64,000 nt of DNA from Elysia crispata (GCA_033675545.1 JAWDGP010005360.1:123501-187500); one strand, 5' to 3'. Positions 1 through 20,972 are shown, numbered from the stretch's first letter. Notes: generated by a model from the letters alone, not told the origin. Program-made: numbers and translations.

Positions 1-112
1 TTATTAAAGCAATTAAAAAGAAAGATGTAAGCTGTCAAAATCTATTTCCTGCCTCTGGACAGGATGGCTCTGCTCAGTGGGCGTGTTGGATGTCATTGTT
101 TTAAGCTTTTTC

Positions 113-559
113 TTAAGCCTGCAACTTTTGGTCCTTTCTGCAAGCAACTTTCTTTTCAGTGATTTTTTTTTCATGGTGAGTCGCACCACTATCTCCTAGT
201 TCATTAATTTCAACCTCATCGACATTATTCGAAGTTGTGTCCGTTTCTGTACTAGAGGTTGTTGCCTGTGATAGTGTGGGCGCTATGCGCTCTTTCGGTG
301 GCGGTCGAGAAGGTGTTTGCTTGGGTGGAGGATTAGGAACAGCAAAAATAGATGGCACAGCGTCGTTTTTCAGTAACTTCCTTTTCCCTTTGGTCTCTTT
401 GAAACAGCATGGTTCAAAATGTTTTTCGCACATGACATTGCTCCGATGCAGTTTCTCAAACGGTTTCTTCTCTAAATCCGCTCTACGTGAACTGATCACC
501 CACCCCTGGGACCTGCGATGATAAACAGGGAACTTGAATGTGTCGCAATCTCTTTTCAT
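113..559 (-). CDS. THAP-domain protein, partial (last coding exon)
   Basis: The minus-strand frame carries most of a THAP zinc-finger domain: an F-x-F-P motif, a conserved tryptophan (QGW), the second metal pair C-x2-H (CEKHF), and the closing AVPSIF box typical of the family. The N-terminal C-x(2-4)-C pair that completes the finger is not in this exon and is expected in an upstream exon at higher coordinates. After the domain come a proline-rich stretch (PPPKQTPSRPPPKER) and a Ser/Thr-rich then Lys-rich tail that ends at a stop. THAP domains bind DNA in a sequence-specific way and are shared by host nuclear proteins and P-element transposases. No transposase core follows here, so a short host THAP protein or a solo THAP remnant are both possible. 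The first ATG of the open frame is at 559, but the true 5' edge is probably a splice acceptor near it. Confidence 0.62.
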   Translation of the reverse strand: MKRDCDTFKFPVYHRRSQGWVISSRRADLEKKPFEKLHRSNVMCEKHFEPCCFKETKGKRKLLKNDAVPSIFAVPNPPPKQTPSRPPPKERIAPTLSQATTSSTETDTTSNNVDEVEINELGDSGATHHEKKITEKKVACRKDQKLQA

Positions 560-562
560 CAC

Positions 563-1294
563 AATTCAATGTGGTTTATGACCATCCATTTATCAGTTAA
601 CTTTATATTTTAAAGTCTATATGCATTCACATCGATGATACTTCTATAAAGTATTATACATGTAGTGATGATGAAAATAATAATATAAATACATGTAATC
701 GACCAGATTATATTGCACAATTTATTATGATAAAAGTAAATAACAATAATTACCATTCTTCTGCTATTAATACAACTTCTACTATTGCAACATCTAGTGA
801 TAGTAGTTATACAGTATTAATAATAAAGGGATCGAAAAGAAGGACAAATCAGGACAGCGAATCTTTGAATTAGTACAATTTATGGCACTGCACCACTTTA
901 AATTATATTTAATTTTATATTGTTCATCATCTAGCACAGTTTGTTCCGACTCCATCATTTTGCGTCTTGTGAGAGAAGAGGAAATGAATGTTATGTCTTG
1001 TCACTCCTTTTGTAAACAGAGTATAAAAAGCAGTGACAATACACCTCGTGAAATGTAGTGTTTAACGTCTCCTAAGCTCCTGTGACCACACACGGCGTGC
1101 GGTAAAACGAAACGGACAATAAACGATACGGCGTGACATTGTTTAACGGATGTCTGACCCAATTACACTGAAATCGAGGAGTGGAGCCTCTGTGTGTATA
1201 CTATCTACTCTGAGGTATTACATAAAACTCTAACTCTAAATAATTCTCACTCATAATTTCTGCAGTGGTTTGGCTTATCTAGCTGAACCTAATT
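563..1294. other. intergenic stretch, AT-rich
   Basis: No coding exon was recognised. It holds a TATA-like box at 1022-1029 (listed separately) and low-complexity ATA/ATT-rich sequence at 660-800. A GTAAAA donor-like site near 1102 could end a non-coding first exon of the downstream plus-strand gene. Confidence 0.5.
1022..1029 (+). promoter_or_regulatory. candidate TATA box
   Basis: TATAAAAA lies about 720 bases before the ATG of the plus-strand four-repeat gene. A transcript starting near 1050 would need a 5' UTR intron, which fits the acceptor-like CCTTACAG just before the ATG exon. This rests on one motif only. Confidence 0.3.
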
Positions 1295-1361
1295 TAGTAG
1301 TAGTAGTAGTAGTAGTAGCAGCAGCAGCAGCAGCAGTAGTAGCAACAGCAGCAGTACTAGC

Positions 1362-1427
<66 letters not shown>

Positions 1428-1472
1428 TGTAGTTGTAGTAACAGCAGCAGCAGCAGCAGCAGCAGTAGCAGT
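1295..1472. repeat. compound trinucleotide array (AGT)n/(AGC)n
   Basis: About 178 bases of AGT units interrupted by AGC blocks at both ends and in the middle. The open frames through it are products of the repeat, not genes. It lies upstream of the first recognised coding exon of the four-repeat gene and may fall in its 5' UTR intron. Confidence 0.9.
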
Positions 1473-1749
1473 AAGAGGAGGAGGGGGAAGAGTGCTGGTG
1501 AAAATGTGGATTGATAAAATTCGTAAAAAAAGAGAAACAAGAAGAGATGATCAGGGTTATCCCACGCCATTGTGGAAGCTCAAAGTTTGCAAGATGCTGC
1601 CATTGTTTTCCTCGCAACATTATTTTTTTTATTATTATTATTATCTTCTTTATCCTCTAGACGCAGGTCACCCAATGGTATCCCATAACTTTGCAAAAAC
1701 TAAATTTTATTGCATTTAATTCTTTCAACTATCGCCTTACAGAGCAATC

Positions 1750-11374
<9,625 letters not shown>

Positions 11375-11376
<2 letters not shown>

Positions 11377-11380
11377 TAAA
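11375..11380 (+). terminator. polyadenylation signal AATAAA, proximal
   Basis: AATAAA overlaps the TAA stop of the four-repeat gene's exon 10. If used, the proximal isoform has an extremely short 3' UTR. Confidence 0.4.
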
Positions 11381-11813
11381 AAAACTGTGTGAAGTTACCT
11401 CAACACGTAAAATGTAATTATTTGTAAAAGGAAAAAAATTGAGGGTAACAAAAAATACCTTCTAAAGACAAGTTACATCAATGATCAACTTTTGATATAT
11501 TTACCAAAAAAAAAAAACCTATTTAAATCAATTTAAAAAGTGATTAAAAATTTTTATCACGATGAGAAAAAAGAATAAACCAATTGTGATAAGTCAACGC
11601 TCCCAAATTTTTTTAAATACACATCAGAGCAAAAGCACAATGTTCTTACGATATAGATGATTAAATGGATTTTTTTTTTGTAAAGAAGAAATTTACTAAG
11701 ATAAAAATGCTGCTAAAGCAAGTAAGCTACATAAGTATGATTAATTAGCTATCTCTTCAATTTTTTAATATTTTTTTCACACTTATTTATTCATTAAGTT
11801 TTTGTTCTTCTAG

Positions 11814-11955
11814 CCTGACTTGTCAGTTTCGATTTGTAAAAGATGAAGAAATTGGAAGAAATTTCAACACATTTGTGACCAAATGGTATTTATCTCTTGT
11901 TCTTATGGCCTGTGTACTTGTATGTGTAAATTTTGTAAGTAATATTTTCAAATGA
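11814..11955 (+). CDS. candidate alternative last exon with a membrane segment
   Basis: A strong acceptor (pyrimidine-rich TTTTTGTTCTTCTAG) is followed by 46 open codons and a TGA. The frame is exactly the one left by exon 9, which ends in phase 2 at 10359. Splicing exon 9 to this exon in place of 11286-11376 would give a 503-residue isoform. Its tail begins SLTCQFRFVKDEEI and ends with a hydrophobic run near the C-terminus (WYLSLVLMACVLVCVNFV) suited to tail anchoring. The exon has no ATG of its own. An AATAAA lies downstream at 12081. Phase match, acceptor quality and protein-like composition support it; no transcript is available. Confidence 0.5.
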
Positions 11956-12080
11956 CTGAACTTGAAAATATTACAATTCATGAGTACAGTTTTTGTAGTT
12001 TGTATTCTTGTTTACTCATAAATGAAATAATTCTTAAATTTCGAGACAAGATAAAAAAAGATGGAGGCATGGAAAAAAAT

Positions 12081-12086
12081 AATAAA
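12081..12086 (+). terminator. polyadenylation signal AATAAA, distal
   Basis: First clear AATAAA after the alternative last exon (stop at 11953-11955), at a distance that suits a 3' UTR of about 150 bases. Confidence 0.35.
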
Positions 12087-12099
12087 ACATACCAAAGAG

Positions 12100-13894
12100 A
12101 TGATTTGTAAAATCAATGACCACAATTACATAAAATACACTTTTTTCCTCCTTCAAATAATAAAAGACTGTCTAATCTCTCCTTCATAAAAATGCAGATC
12201 AAAAGCATTAAAATATATCTGTTAAGAGGGAACATGAAAACAAAACAAAAAAATTGTCTAGTTTAGATGTGATAAAAAAAAATGTTGAGAAATAAAGCCT
12301 GAGAAGTTTGAAAAGGCTAAATTTTTATTTTTTTGACTATTCGAGCAGATATTCTTGGCAACTAGCAATGCCTTAAGCAATAGAACCGTTTCGTGCTGTT
12401 TTAACTTTTCAACACATGCTATTGAGTACAAAGATGCAGCTCAGTTTGAAACTCCCTTGATCTCAAGTATAGAGAGTGACATCTAAGCCCCCATTAAGCA
12501 TCAACAAAAGGTGTTAATAAACATGTGTATTGTTACAGTACTAGACTATAATTTAAAGTGCATGTAGTTACAAGCTTGTCATGTAATGCTCAACTTTTTT
12601 TTTAACTTTTAAAAAATGAAACATGAAAATTATAGACTAAATAACATATGTCACAGGAATGGAAAATGGTGAAAAATTTTAAAAAGTTGGCTTAAATTCA
12701 CACTGTGAAAAATGCAAACCTTACAAAGAGAATACTGGCAGTCTAAGATATGATGAAAAAATACAATTATCTTTAGTTCTAATGAATGACATTTGCCGTG
12801 ACTTATGCCTTTTTGCACTTAATATGAATGAATAGTATCTAAAATTATAGACAATTCAATTGTACCAATCACAGAGAACTCTGACCTCTCTCCCGGTGGA
12901 AGAGTGAGTAATAAGAGGGGTCATGATAATAAGAAACAGAAAATTATAGATTAAAAAAAAAAAGGGGGGGGGGGCATAATATTCCAGTGTCTATTAATTA
13001 TGAAGTAAGGATTAATTTGAAATGTATATATACATTCAACAATTTCATTTTTTAATTAAAAATAAAAAAAAGGAAATATCTTTTCTTGCACATGATCTAA
13101 AACAGATGGACATTTTTTTTTTATTCATGTGAGCGTTATGATGGTATTTTGATAACAATTTAAACATACGCTAGCATACCAAGTACAAGATTGAATGTAA
13201 AAGTAAAGTATGAATAATGAGGAAAAAAATGAAGTTGTGCATGAATTTTAGTACTTAACCCTACCAACAAACTAACTGCAATAAAAAGAAATGTAAAAAA
13301 AATTGGATGGTGCTCTATTTTTAGGAACTGTTCAATTTTTTAAAAGTTAAAAATATTTTACATCCAATTTTCCCAGTTAAATTTACAAAATGTATCATAT
13401 CTTGGTTTTTCCTTGCAATCCTTAATATATTAATAACACTTTTGAAATTGGTAAACTGTAAAATGTTGACTATAAGAAAGAATGAAAAACATTACAAAGA
13501 TAAAAAAGAATCCCTCAACCTCACGCAAGCAGACAACCTGAACTTCAAGACAGAAAACAATACATACTTTACCATCTGAAAAATTACCTGATTGTCTGCA
13601 AATTAGTCTTAATGATTCAAATGTCAAAAATTTGAGTTTCCATAAACAATACGCATGTATTTGAGAGCACACAAATTCCTCTTTTGCTTATTATTTTAAA
13701 GGAGCTAAAATTTAAGTATTTTCTATGTTAATTTTGATGACTAAGAAGAAAACCATTTGCTATAAACACTAACATGTTAAAAATATGAATCGGGCAAAAT
13801 GTGACTATTTTAGATTGGTTACCAGACAAGTTAAAGAGCATTTTGTATGTGCATAAAGTAATGTAGGAAATGCCTTAATATTGTTGCTGTTCAA
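12100..13894. other. intergenic stretch between convergent genes
   Basis: AT-rich sequence between the plus-strand four-repeat gene and the minus-strand IRF gene. It contains an A-run followed by a run of 11 G (12953-12975). No coding exon, RNA gene or mobile element was recognised. Confidence 0.5.
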
Positions 13895-13895
13895 G

Positions 13896-13969
<74 letters not shown>

Positions 13970-14025
13970 CTTCTTCTTCTTCTTCTTCTTCTTCTTCTTC
14001 TTCTTCTTCTTGTGTTGTTATTATC

Positions 14026-14106
<81 letters not shown>

Positions 14107-14232
14107 GTTATTGTTCTTGCTGCTGCTGCTATTACTACTACAACTACTACTACTACTACTCCTGCTGCTGCTACTACTACTACTAAGAATACTACTACTA
14201 CTACAACTACTACTACTACTACTACTAATTTT

Positions 14233-14300
<68 letters not shown>

Positions 14301-14343
14301 GTTGTTGTTATTACTATTATTATCATCATCATCATCATCATCA

Positions 14344-14407
<64 letters not shown>
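13895..14407. repeat. compound trinucleotide array, ~510 bases
   Basis: Successive blocks of GTT, CTT, ATT, CTG/ACT, a long ACT run, ATC and ATT again. It begins about 70 bases beyond the IRF stop codon on the minus strand, so the IRF 3' UTR may run through it. A possible AATAAA in minus sense lies inside at 14026-14031. The poly-Asn, poly-Ser and poly-Leu open frames are repeat products. Confidence 0.92.
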
Positions 14408-14479
14408 TCACTTATTATTACTCTACTCTTCTTACTACTGCTCTTTAGATCATAATATTCTTCACATCTAACAGCTCTT

Positions 14480-16261
14480 TCAATCAACAATTTGGTCGTT
14501 GACATTTGTTGACATTTCCCTGAATTTCTGCTCAAGTTTGTCCAAAGTATTCGAGTCAGAAAGTATTGGCTCTAGGGAGCTTAAGCTGCTTAGTTGTGGG
14601 TTGTGATCAGCTGCTTGCTTTAGTGCATTTTTGTGATAGACATAAGCATAGACCAATATTTTCTCCAAGGCTGAACCTCGGCCTGTAATATTTTGTCCAA
14701 ATGTGAGGATGAAGTAAGGATCTTGTCTTTTCCCCTTCTTGAGAGATTCCTTGAATTTTTCATAGTCAAAAACCTTTTGCTGATTCGTCCCATCACGAGA
14801 ACGCTTTATCAGTTGGCTGTTTAAATCTGAGTCACAAGTGAATATATTGCAACGGCATTTCCGATCTGCATAGATATCTCCATTTTGAAACGTGAGTATT
14901 ATACCTCTGGTCATGGCATCCAGGGTAGTTGATATAATTGCTTTAGCCTTTTCATTATTCCTAGGATAATTCTCCACTGGCGGCATTTCCAGTTGTTCTA
15001 CATTTTCTGATCCGTACATATTTTTATACTCAATAAAACCTTTATCAAAAACTCGCTCTTTGAAAAATAGCCTGCACCCTCTAGCACTGACGTTTTTCTC
15101 CATAACTTTTGTTGTGGGTCTTCCATAGGACAAGATAATTGTCATCTGATGATCAGCTTCTGAAGGGGTGGCATCTAACCGTGGTGAACAAGCACCTTTA
15201 CATTCATCAGTGGTCGCTGAATCATAAGGGGGATGGGCAGGAATAAGATCATGATAGGGAATAGATTCTAAATCTGGAGGCAGAGTAAGGTTACACTTTT
15301 CACTTTCAGCATTAGGAGCCTGTTGATTTGGCTGGCCTTCATCCATTAAACACCATTGCATAAGCTCAGATTGATGGAATGCACTTGGCGTTAAATTATA
15401 GCTGTCACTAAATGGATCCTCTTGAGTTACCTCCTCCTTTTTCATATCAAACTGTTCATCAGCGTTGTGTACAAAGGTCGAGCTTACTGGTATTTCAGAC
15501 TGTTTCATTGCCTCATGGAGAACATCATCAAAATGTAGGTTCCCTTGTTGGTTTCCTGGGACCTGCTGTTTCCATAGTGGATCACTCGCATAGGATTGAT
15601 CCTTTATGATCTCTTTAGTCATAAAAGAATTTGCTTCATACTGCTTTTGGTCTAAGTTAGTACAATTTGGATCTCCTATGCCAAGAGCGTTGTTGGAATG
15701 TGTTGGAGGGAAGCATGAATTTTTATCAGTGATTTGGCCATCAACATCACTCTGCAAATTCGCACCAAGTTGTTGAAGAAATTTTGGCAGATTAGGGGCA
15801 TCATCTTGAAACAACTGCCGTTGAGCTCGGGATTGCTTGAGTAGATGAACTTCATCATCACAAACAACTGTGCTGTCGGGACTAACCCTGTAACAGCTTG
15901 CCGAATCCCAGTCACTGAATTGAAAAATTCGACATGGCTCCACTTGAGATTTATAGACTTCATCTTCTTTTGGTACTTCTATAAAGTCTTCAAGTTTAGT
16001 CATTGCAGTCCTCAATTGTGTTTTAAACTTTGAGTAATCAGGTTTATCTCCATCCTTGTATTTACCTGTAAATTTTGCCCACTCCACAAATATTTCAAAC
16101 TTTTCAGGTATTTCTTTACACTCAATCTTGTTGATGTGGTACCAAGGTATTTTGAACTTTCCCATTTCTTTATCAATCCAAACTACATCTCTGCAAGATC
16201 CAGTCTCTAGCTGATGAAGCATCCATTTCCTTAATCTCTTATGTTTGGTAGAGTTCTCCAT
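14480..16261 (-). CDS. IRF: interferon regulatory factor (IRF) family transcription factor
   Basis: One uninterrupted coding exon of 593 residues. The N-terminal winged-helix DNA-binding domain (about residues 9-95) keeps four of the five classic tryptophans (RKW, VVW, IPWYH, VEWAK), including the His after IPW that contacts DNA. The C-terminal half has an IRF association domain: SARGCRLFF, then GDIYADRKCRCNIF, then the FDYEKFKESL and ILTFGQ motifs. This domain serves dimer formation and partner binding. A long polar linker separates the two. The start is the ATG at 16261, because a splice acceptor (pyrimidine run then CTTGCAG) sits 23 bases upstream at 16285-16290; the open frame before it is intron. 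A non-coding first exon must therefore lie above 16.3 kb, probably beyond the LTR element. The recognition helix is changed (see findings). Family call is firm; subtype is not. Confidence 0.93.
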   Translation of the reverse strand: MENSTKHKRLRKWMLHQLETGSCRDVVWIDKEMGKFKIPWYHINKIECKEIPEKFEIFVEWAKFTGKYKDGDKPDYSKFKTQLRTAMTKLEDFIEVPKEDEVYKSQVEPCRIFQFSDWDSASCYRVSPDSTVVCDDEVHLLKQSRAQRQLFQDDAPNLPKFLQQLGANLQSDVDGQITDKNSCFPPTHSNNALGIGDPNCTNLDQKQYEANSFMTKEIIKDQSYASDPLWKQQVPGNQQGNLHFDDVLHEAMKQSEIPVSSTFVHNADEQFDMKKEEVTQEDPFSDSYNLTPSAFHQSELMQWCLMDEGQPNQQAPNAESEKCNLTLPPDLESIPYHDLIPAHPPYDSATTDECKGACSPRLDATPSEADHQMTIILSYGRPTTKVMEKNVSARGCRLFFKERVFDKGFIEYKNMYGSENVEQLEMPPVENYPRNNEKAKAIISTTLDAMTRGIILTFQNGDIYADRKCRCNIFTCDSDLNSQLIKRSRDGTNQQKVFDYEKFKESLKKGKRQDPYFILTFGQNITGRGSALEKILVYAYVYHKNALKQAADHNPQLSSLSSLEPILSDSNTLDKLEQKFREMSTNVNDQIVD

Positions 16262-16290
16262 TTTGTGTTCTTCAATATATAATTCTGCAA

Positions 16291-17239
<949 letters not shown>

Positions 17240-17522
17240 TGTAATGCAGGAAGACAAACCACCATGTTGATTAAAAACCACAACAACCTTTTTATTCCCC
17301 TTTCAAAAACAAGAGCTCAATATCAGCGTGTTCCTTCATTCTAGACTTTGCTGACGCATCATTGTGTCGAATAACAGAATCTATAGGATGTGGTTGATCT
17401 ATAGGTGGTTCTGGCAGCTTCGTTCTCAGGTTCCGTCCAAAAAGTGCCTGAGCTGGAGACAGTCCTGTGGAACTGTGAGGAGTTGATCTATATGATAGAA
17501 GAAATCTGTAAAGTTCTTGTTT

Positions 17523-20500
17523 CTAATTTTTCTGTACCGCCTCTGCTGCCTTGATGCTTTTCTTGACTGTTCTCATGAATCTTTCTGTTTCTGCATTTGC
17601 TTGCGGCCATAGAGGGGTGATCTTTCGATGTTTGATGCCCATATTTGACATGTATGTTTTGAACTCAGAGCTGTTGAATGGCGGTCCATTGTCAGTCTTT
17701 ACTTGTTCTGGCAGGCCAAATTCAGAAAAAATTCTGTCGAGGCGAGGGATAATTGCTCGCGCTGATGTACTGTCAAGAATGTCGACAACAACATACCGAG
17801 AATACTCGTCTGTGACAACGAGAAGCTGTTTCCCATTCGGGAGGTGACCAAAGTCTGCGCTGAGCTCTGTCCACGGTTTGCTAGGAAGAACAGACATCTG
17901 AAGGGGTTCTCTCGCTGATGTTGGTGTTGCCACTTGACATGCAAGGCAGTTCTTCACGGTTCTTTCCACGGCAGCTGACATTCCGTAGAACCATACTTTC
18001 TCTCGCAATAGAGCTAATGTCTTTGTTTGTCCTTGATGTCCACAGTGTGCTAAGTGAACTGCTTGCTCTTGAAGTGAATGAGGAATTACAATTTTTCTTG
18101 ATTTTAACAATAACCCATCCTGTGTGGTGGTTAATTGATGTGCACATTGTTTGAGTGTCTCAAACATCTTCTGGTGTTCTGAAAGCACTGTTGTTGCATG
18201 TTTGTACCACTGTCCAGTTCTTACTGCACTCAATACAGCTTGGAGTGTATTATCTTTGCTTGTTTCCTCTTGCACTTGTTGAAGAGACATAGCTTTTGGT
18301 ATTGAGTTATCTGTTAAGTACTGGATATACTCTTCTGCTATTTTTTCTTCTCTTGAACTGGCTTGATGTTGAGCTGGGTGGCGACTCATATAGTCTGCAG
18401 GGTTGTCCTTCCCTGGTTTGAAAATTATGTTCATATGGTAGCCTTGGCATCTCATGACCCATCTTTCAACTCTCGCTGGTAGTTGAGCTTTAGGGCTCCC
18501 GAACAATGTCACGAGGGGTTTATGATCTGTGTAGATCTTAAATGATGGAGATCCATAGAGATAGATGTGAAAGTGTTCACAGGCCCATGTCACAGCAAGG
18601 GCCTCTCTCTCTGTCTGGGAATATCTCTGCTCTGTTGGAGTGAGGGCTCTACTTGCAAATTGAACAACTTGTGCAAGTTGATCTTTGATGCTTTGTGTGA
18701 GAATCGCTGAGATTCCAACAGGGCTTGCATCTACATAGACTTGAGTTTCTTTGGAGGGGTCAAAATAGGACAGATGTACAGACTCTTGGAGTTTCTCTTT
18801 CAGATGCTTAAGCGCTTTTTCATGGTTTTCTTTCCATTCAAAGACTTTGTTTTTCTGTGTCAAATTCCTTATCTCAGACGTGAGAGTGGCATAGTCTGGA
18901 ATGAATCTGGAGCCACAGAAATTCATCATTCCCAAAAGACTTCTTACTTCACTGATGTTTTTAGGAGCTTGGATGTTCATAATGTCCTTGAGCTTGTTGG
19001 GGCATGGTTTAATGCCTTCCACAGTGAAAATATGTCCTAAAAATTCAATTGATCTCATTCTGAATTGACATTTATTAGGATTGAGAGTCAGGTTCTTTTC
19101 CTTTAGTCTCTGAAGAACTTGCTTTAAGTTTTCATCATGCTCTTGTTTTGTTTTGCCATGGACTAATATGTCATCACTAAAATTTACAACTCCATTTAAT
19201 CCATTCAGTGATTGTCTTATGGCTTCTTGAAACATTTCTGCTGCACTATTGACTCCAAAGTTTAGTCTTTTGAACTGGTAAAGACCCATGTGTGTTGCAA
19301 ATGTAGTAATGTATCTGGATTCTTCATCCAATTCTATTTGATTATAACCTTGATTAAGATCAAGTTTGCTGAAGTATGAGGCACCGGCCAGCAATGTTGA
19401 TAATTCATCGAGCGTTGGCATGTTGTGTCTTTCACGTCGAATGGCAGTGTTGGGTGCCCGCATATCCACACAAACTCTGATTTCATCTGGATTCTTTGGC
19501 TTTGGTACAATGACCAGTGGGGATACCCATGGAGTTGCTCCTGTTGCCTTTTCAATCACGCCTAATTCAATTTCTTTGTCAATGTGCTTCTCTAGCTGTT
19601 TACGCATGTGAAAGGGTATACGTCTATATCTTTGGGCCACTGGTTGCACTGTATGATCAATGTGGAGTTTGACTTTGTGGTCTTTGAGTTTCCCCAAGCC
19701 TTGAAAGATTTCAGGAAAGTCACTTTGGATGTCATCATTCTCAACTTTGTTGACCTTTTGCAGCAGTTGTAGTTCTACACTTGTTTTCCAGCCGATGATT
19801 GGTGTTTCTGAAGTTTTAACTACTACAAAGGTAGCAGGTTTGCTTATTGATTTGTGCTCTATGGTAGCTTGAAACTTGCCCAATACCGTTATTGGCTGGC
19901 TTGATGAGAAAGGATAAATTTTGTTGTTGCAGACTTGAAGTTGGGGCTTACTAGGTAAGTCATTGTAGATCTTTTCAGGCAAAATATTCACACTTGCTCC
20001 TGAATCAGCAAGGACTTTAGTTTTTCTCTCATTGATGAAGACTTCAAAGATAGGCATGTCCTTACCAATTATGCTTGTTATAAAGACATAGTCATCTTCT
20101 GAAGAGGAGTCTTCGTTGATATTGTGTACACATCGCTTAGTCTTACCCTGCTGGGGGCGTTGTCTTTGCTGCTTGGATTGCATGTTTTTAGACTTGCATA
20201 CTGTTGCAAAATGATTGGCTTTGCCACAAGAATTGCAGAATTTGTTGAAGGCTGGGCAGTTCTTTTGTCCACCTTCATGAGGCCACTGCCTGCCACAGTT
20301 GTTGCATAATTTCAAGTTTTTTTCTAGTGTTGGTTGTGATTTGCGGTTTGCAGCTGGTGTTTTCCATGCACCTGATTGTGGTCTGCTCCTGTGCTGTGTC
20401 AACTTCTGAACTGATGAAATTTCTTTTTCAACTTGCTTGGAATGTCTTTGCGTTAGTTCACATGTTCGGGCAAATTGTAGAAAGTCATTGACTGTCATGT

Positions 20501-20972
20501 TGGGATTGTTAAGTCCCTTTTCCCTCACTTTTTGGGAACGGCAGCCTGTGATCAGTTGCGACTTGATTTCCTCCTCTGGGTTGGTGAACTCACATGACGG
20601 TGCCATTTGTCGCAATGATGTGTGAAAATCTTCAATCAACTCTGTGGTCTGATGTAGGTGGCGAAACGCATAGCGCTGTATTTCCTTGTTAACTTTAGGA
20701 TTGAAGTGGCGATTTAATGCTGAAACAAGTTTTTCAAAAGGAGACTCATCTGCACCCGGTTGGGTTTCTGAGTCAGGTAGAGATTCAACAATGTCGTTGA
20801 GGTCATTCCCAGCATATGTAAGGAGCAAGGCTTTTTTTCTTGACTCATCAGTTATGTCATAAGCTACAAATAGGTTGTTTGTTAGCCTTGACACCCACTT
20901 GGACCATCTGACGGCTACTCCTTCTGATTTTGCATCAAAAGGTGGATATGAAGGAAGCTGAGCAAAAGCCAT
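17523..20972 (-). CDS. gag-pol polyprotein of the Ty3/gypsy element
   Basis: Single open frame of 1149 codons, with gag and pol fused without a frame change. A gag region (about 1-220) has the retrotransposon-gag pattern. It is followed by zinc knuckles (C246-x2-C-x4-H-x4-C259), an aspartic protease site (DSGA at 323-326), reverse transcriptase with LDLNQGY and the FSDD catalytic box (598-601), and RNase H beginning with YVDAS (about 746). The integrase HHCC finger (HCGHQG to CLAC) and the start of the catalytic core (ADFGH, then DNGPPF) come last. The order RT, RNase H, integrase places it in Ty3/gypsy (Metaviridae), like invertebrate entries usually labelled K02A2.6-like. Treated as a fossil of a mobile element, not a host gene. 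Confidence 0.9.
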   Translation of the reverse strand: MAFAQLPSYPPFDAKSEGVAVRWSKWVSRLTNNLFVAYDITDESRKKALLLTYAGNDLNDIVESLPDSETQPGADESPFEKLVSALNRHFNPKVNKEIQRYAFRHLHQTTELIEDFHTSLRQMAPSCEFTNPEEEIKSQLITGCRSQKVREKGLNNPNMTVNDFLQFARTCELTQRHSKQVEKEISSVQKLTQHRSRPQSGAWKTPAANRKSQPTLEKNLKLCNNCGRQWPHEGGQKNCPAFNKFCNSCGKANHFATVCKSKNMQSKQQRQRPQQGKTKRCVHNINEDSSSEDDYVFITSIIGKDMPIFEVFINERKTKVLADSGASVNILPEKIYNDLPSKPQLQVCNNKIYPFSSSQPITVLGKFQATIEHKSISKPATFVVVKTSETPIIGWKTSVELQLLQKVNKVENDDIQSDFPEIFQGLGKLKDHKVKLHIDHTVQPVAQRYRRIPFHMRKQLEKHIDKEIELGVIEKATGATPWVSPLVIVPKPKNPDEIRVCVDMRAPNTAIRRERHNMPTLDELSTLLAGASYFSKLDLNQGYNQIELDEESRYITTFATHMGLYQFKRLNFGVNSAAEMFQEAIRQSLNGLNGVVNFSDDILVHGKTKQEHDENLKQVLQRLKEKNLTLNPNKCQFRMRSIEFLGHIFTVEGIKPCPNKLKDIMNIQAPKNISEVRSLLGMMNFCGSRFIPDYATLTSEIRNLTQKNKVFEWKENHEKALKHLKEKLQESVHLSYFDPSKETQVYVDASPVGISAILTQSIKDQLAQVVQFASRALTPTEQRYSQTEREALAVTWACEHFHIYLYGSPSFKIYTDHKPLVTLFGSPKAQLPARVERWVMRCQGYHMNIIFKPGKDNPADYMSRHPAQHQASSREEKIAEEYIQYLTDNSIPKAMSLQQVQEETSKDNTLQAVLSAVRTGQWYKHATTVLSEHQKMFETLKQCAHQLTTTQDGLLLKSRKIVIPHSLQEQAVHLAHCGHQGQTKTLALLREKVWFYGMSAAVERTVKNCLACQVATPTSAREPLQMSVLPSKPWTELSADFGHLPNGKQLLVVTDEYSRYVVVDILDSTSARAIIPRLDRIFSEFGLPEQVKTDNGPPFNSSEFKTYMSNMGIKHRKITPLWPQANAETERFMRTVKKSIKAAEAVQKN

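Noticed and set aside
13875-14455. Long open frames of poly-Asn, poly-Ser, poly-Leu and poly-Tyr
   Set aside because: They translate the compound trinucleotide array in several frames; no unique sequence or splice structure supports a gene.
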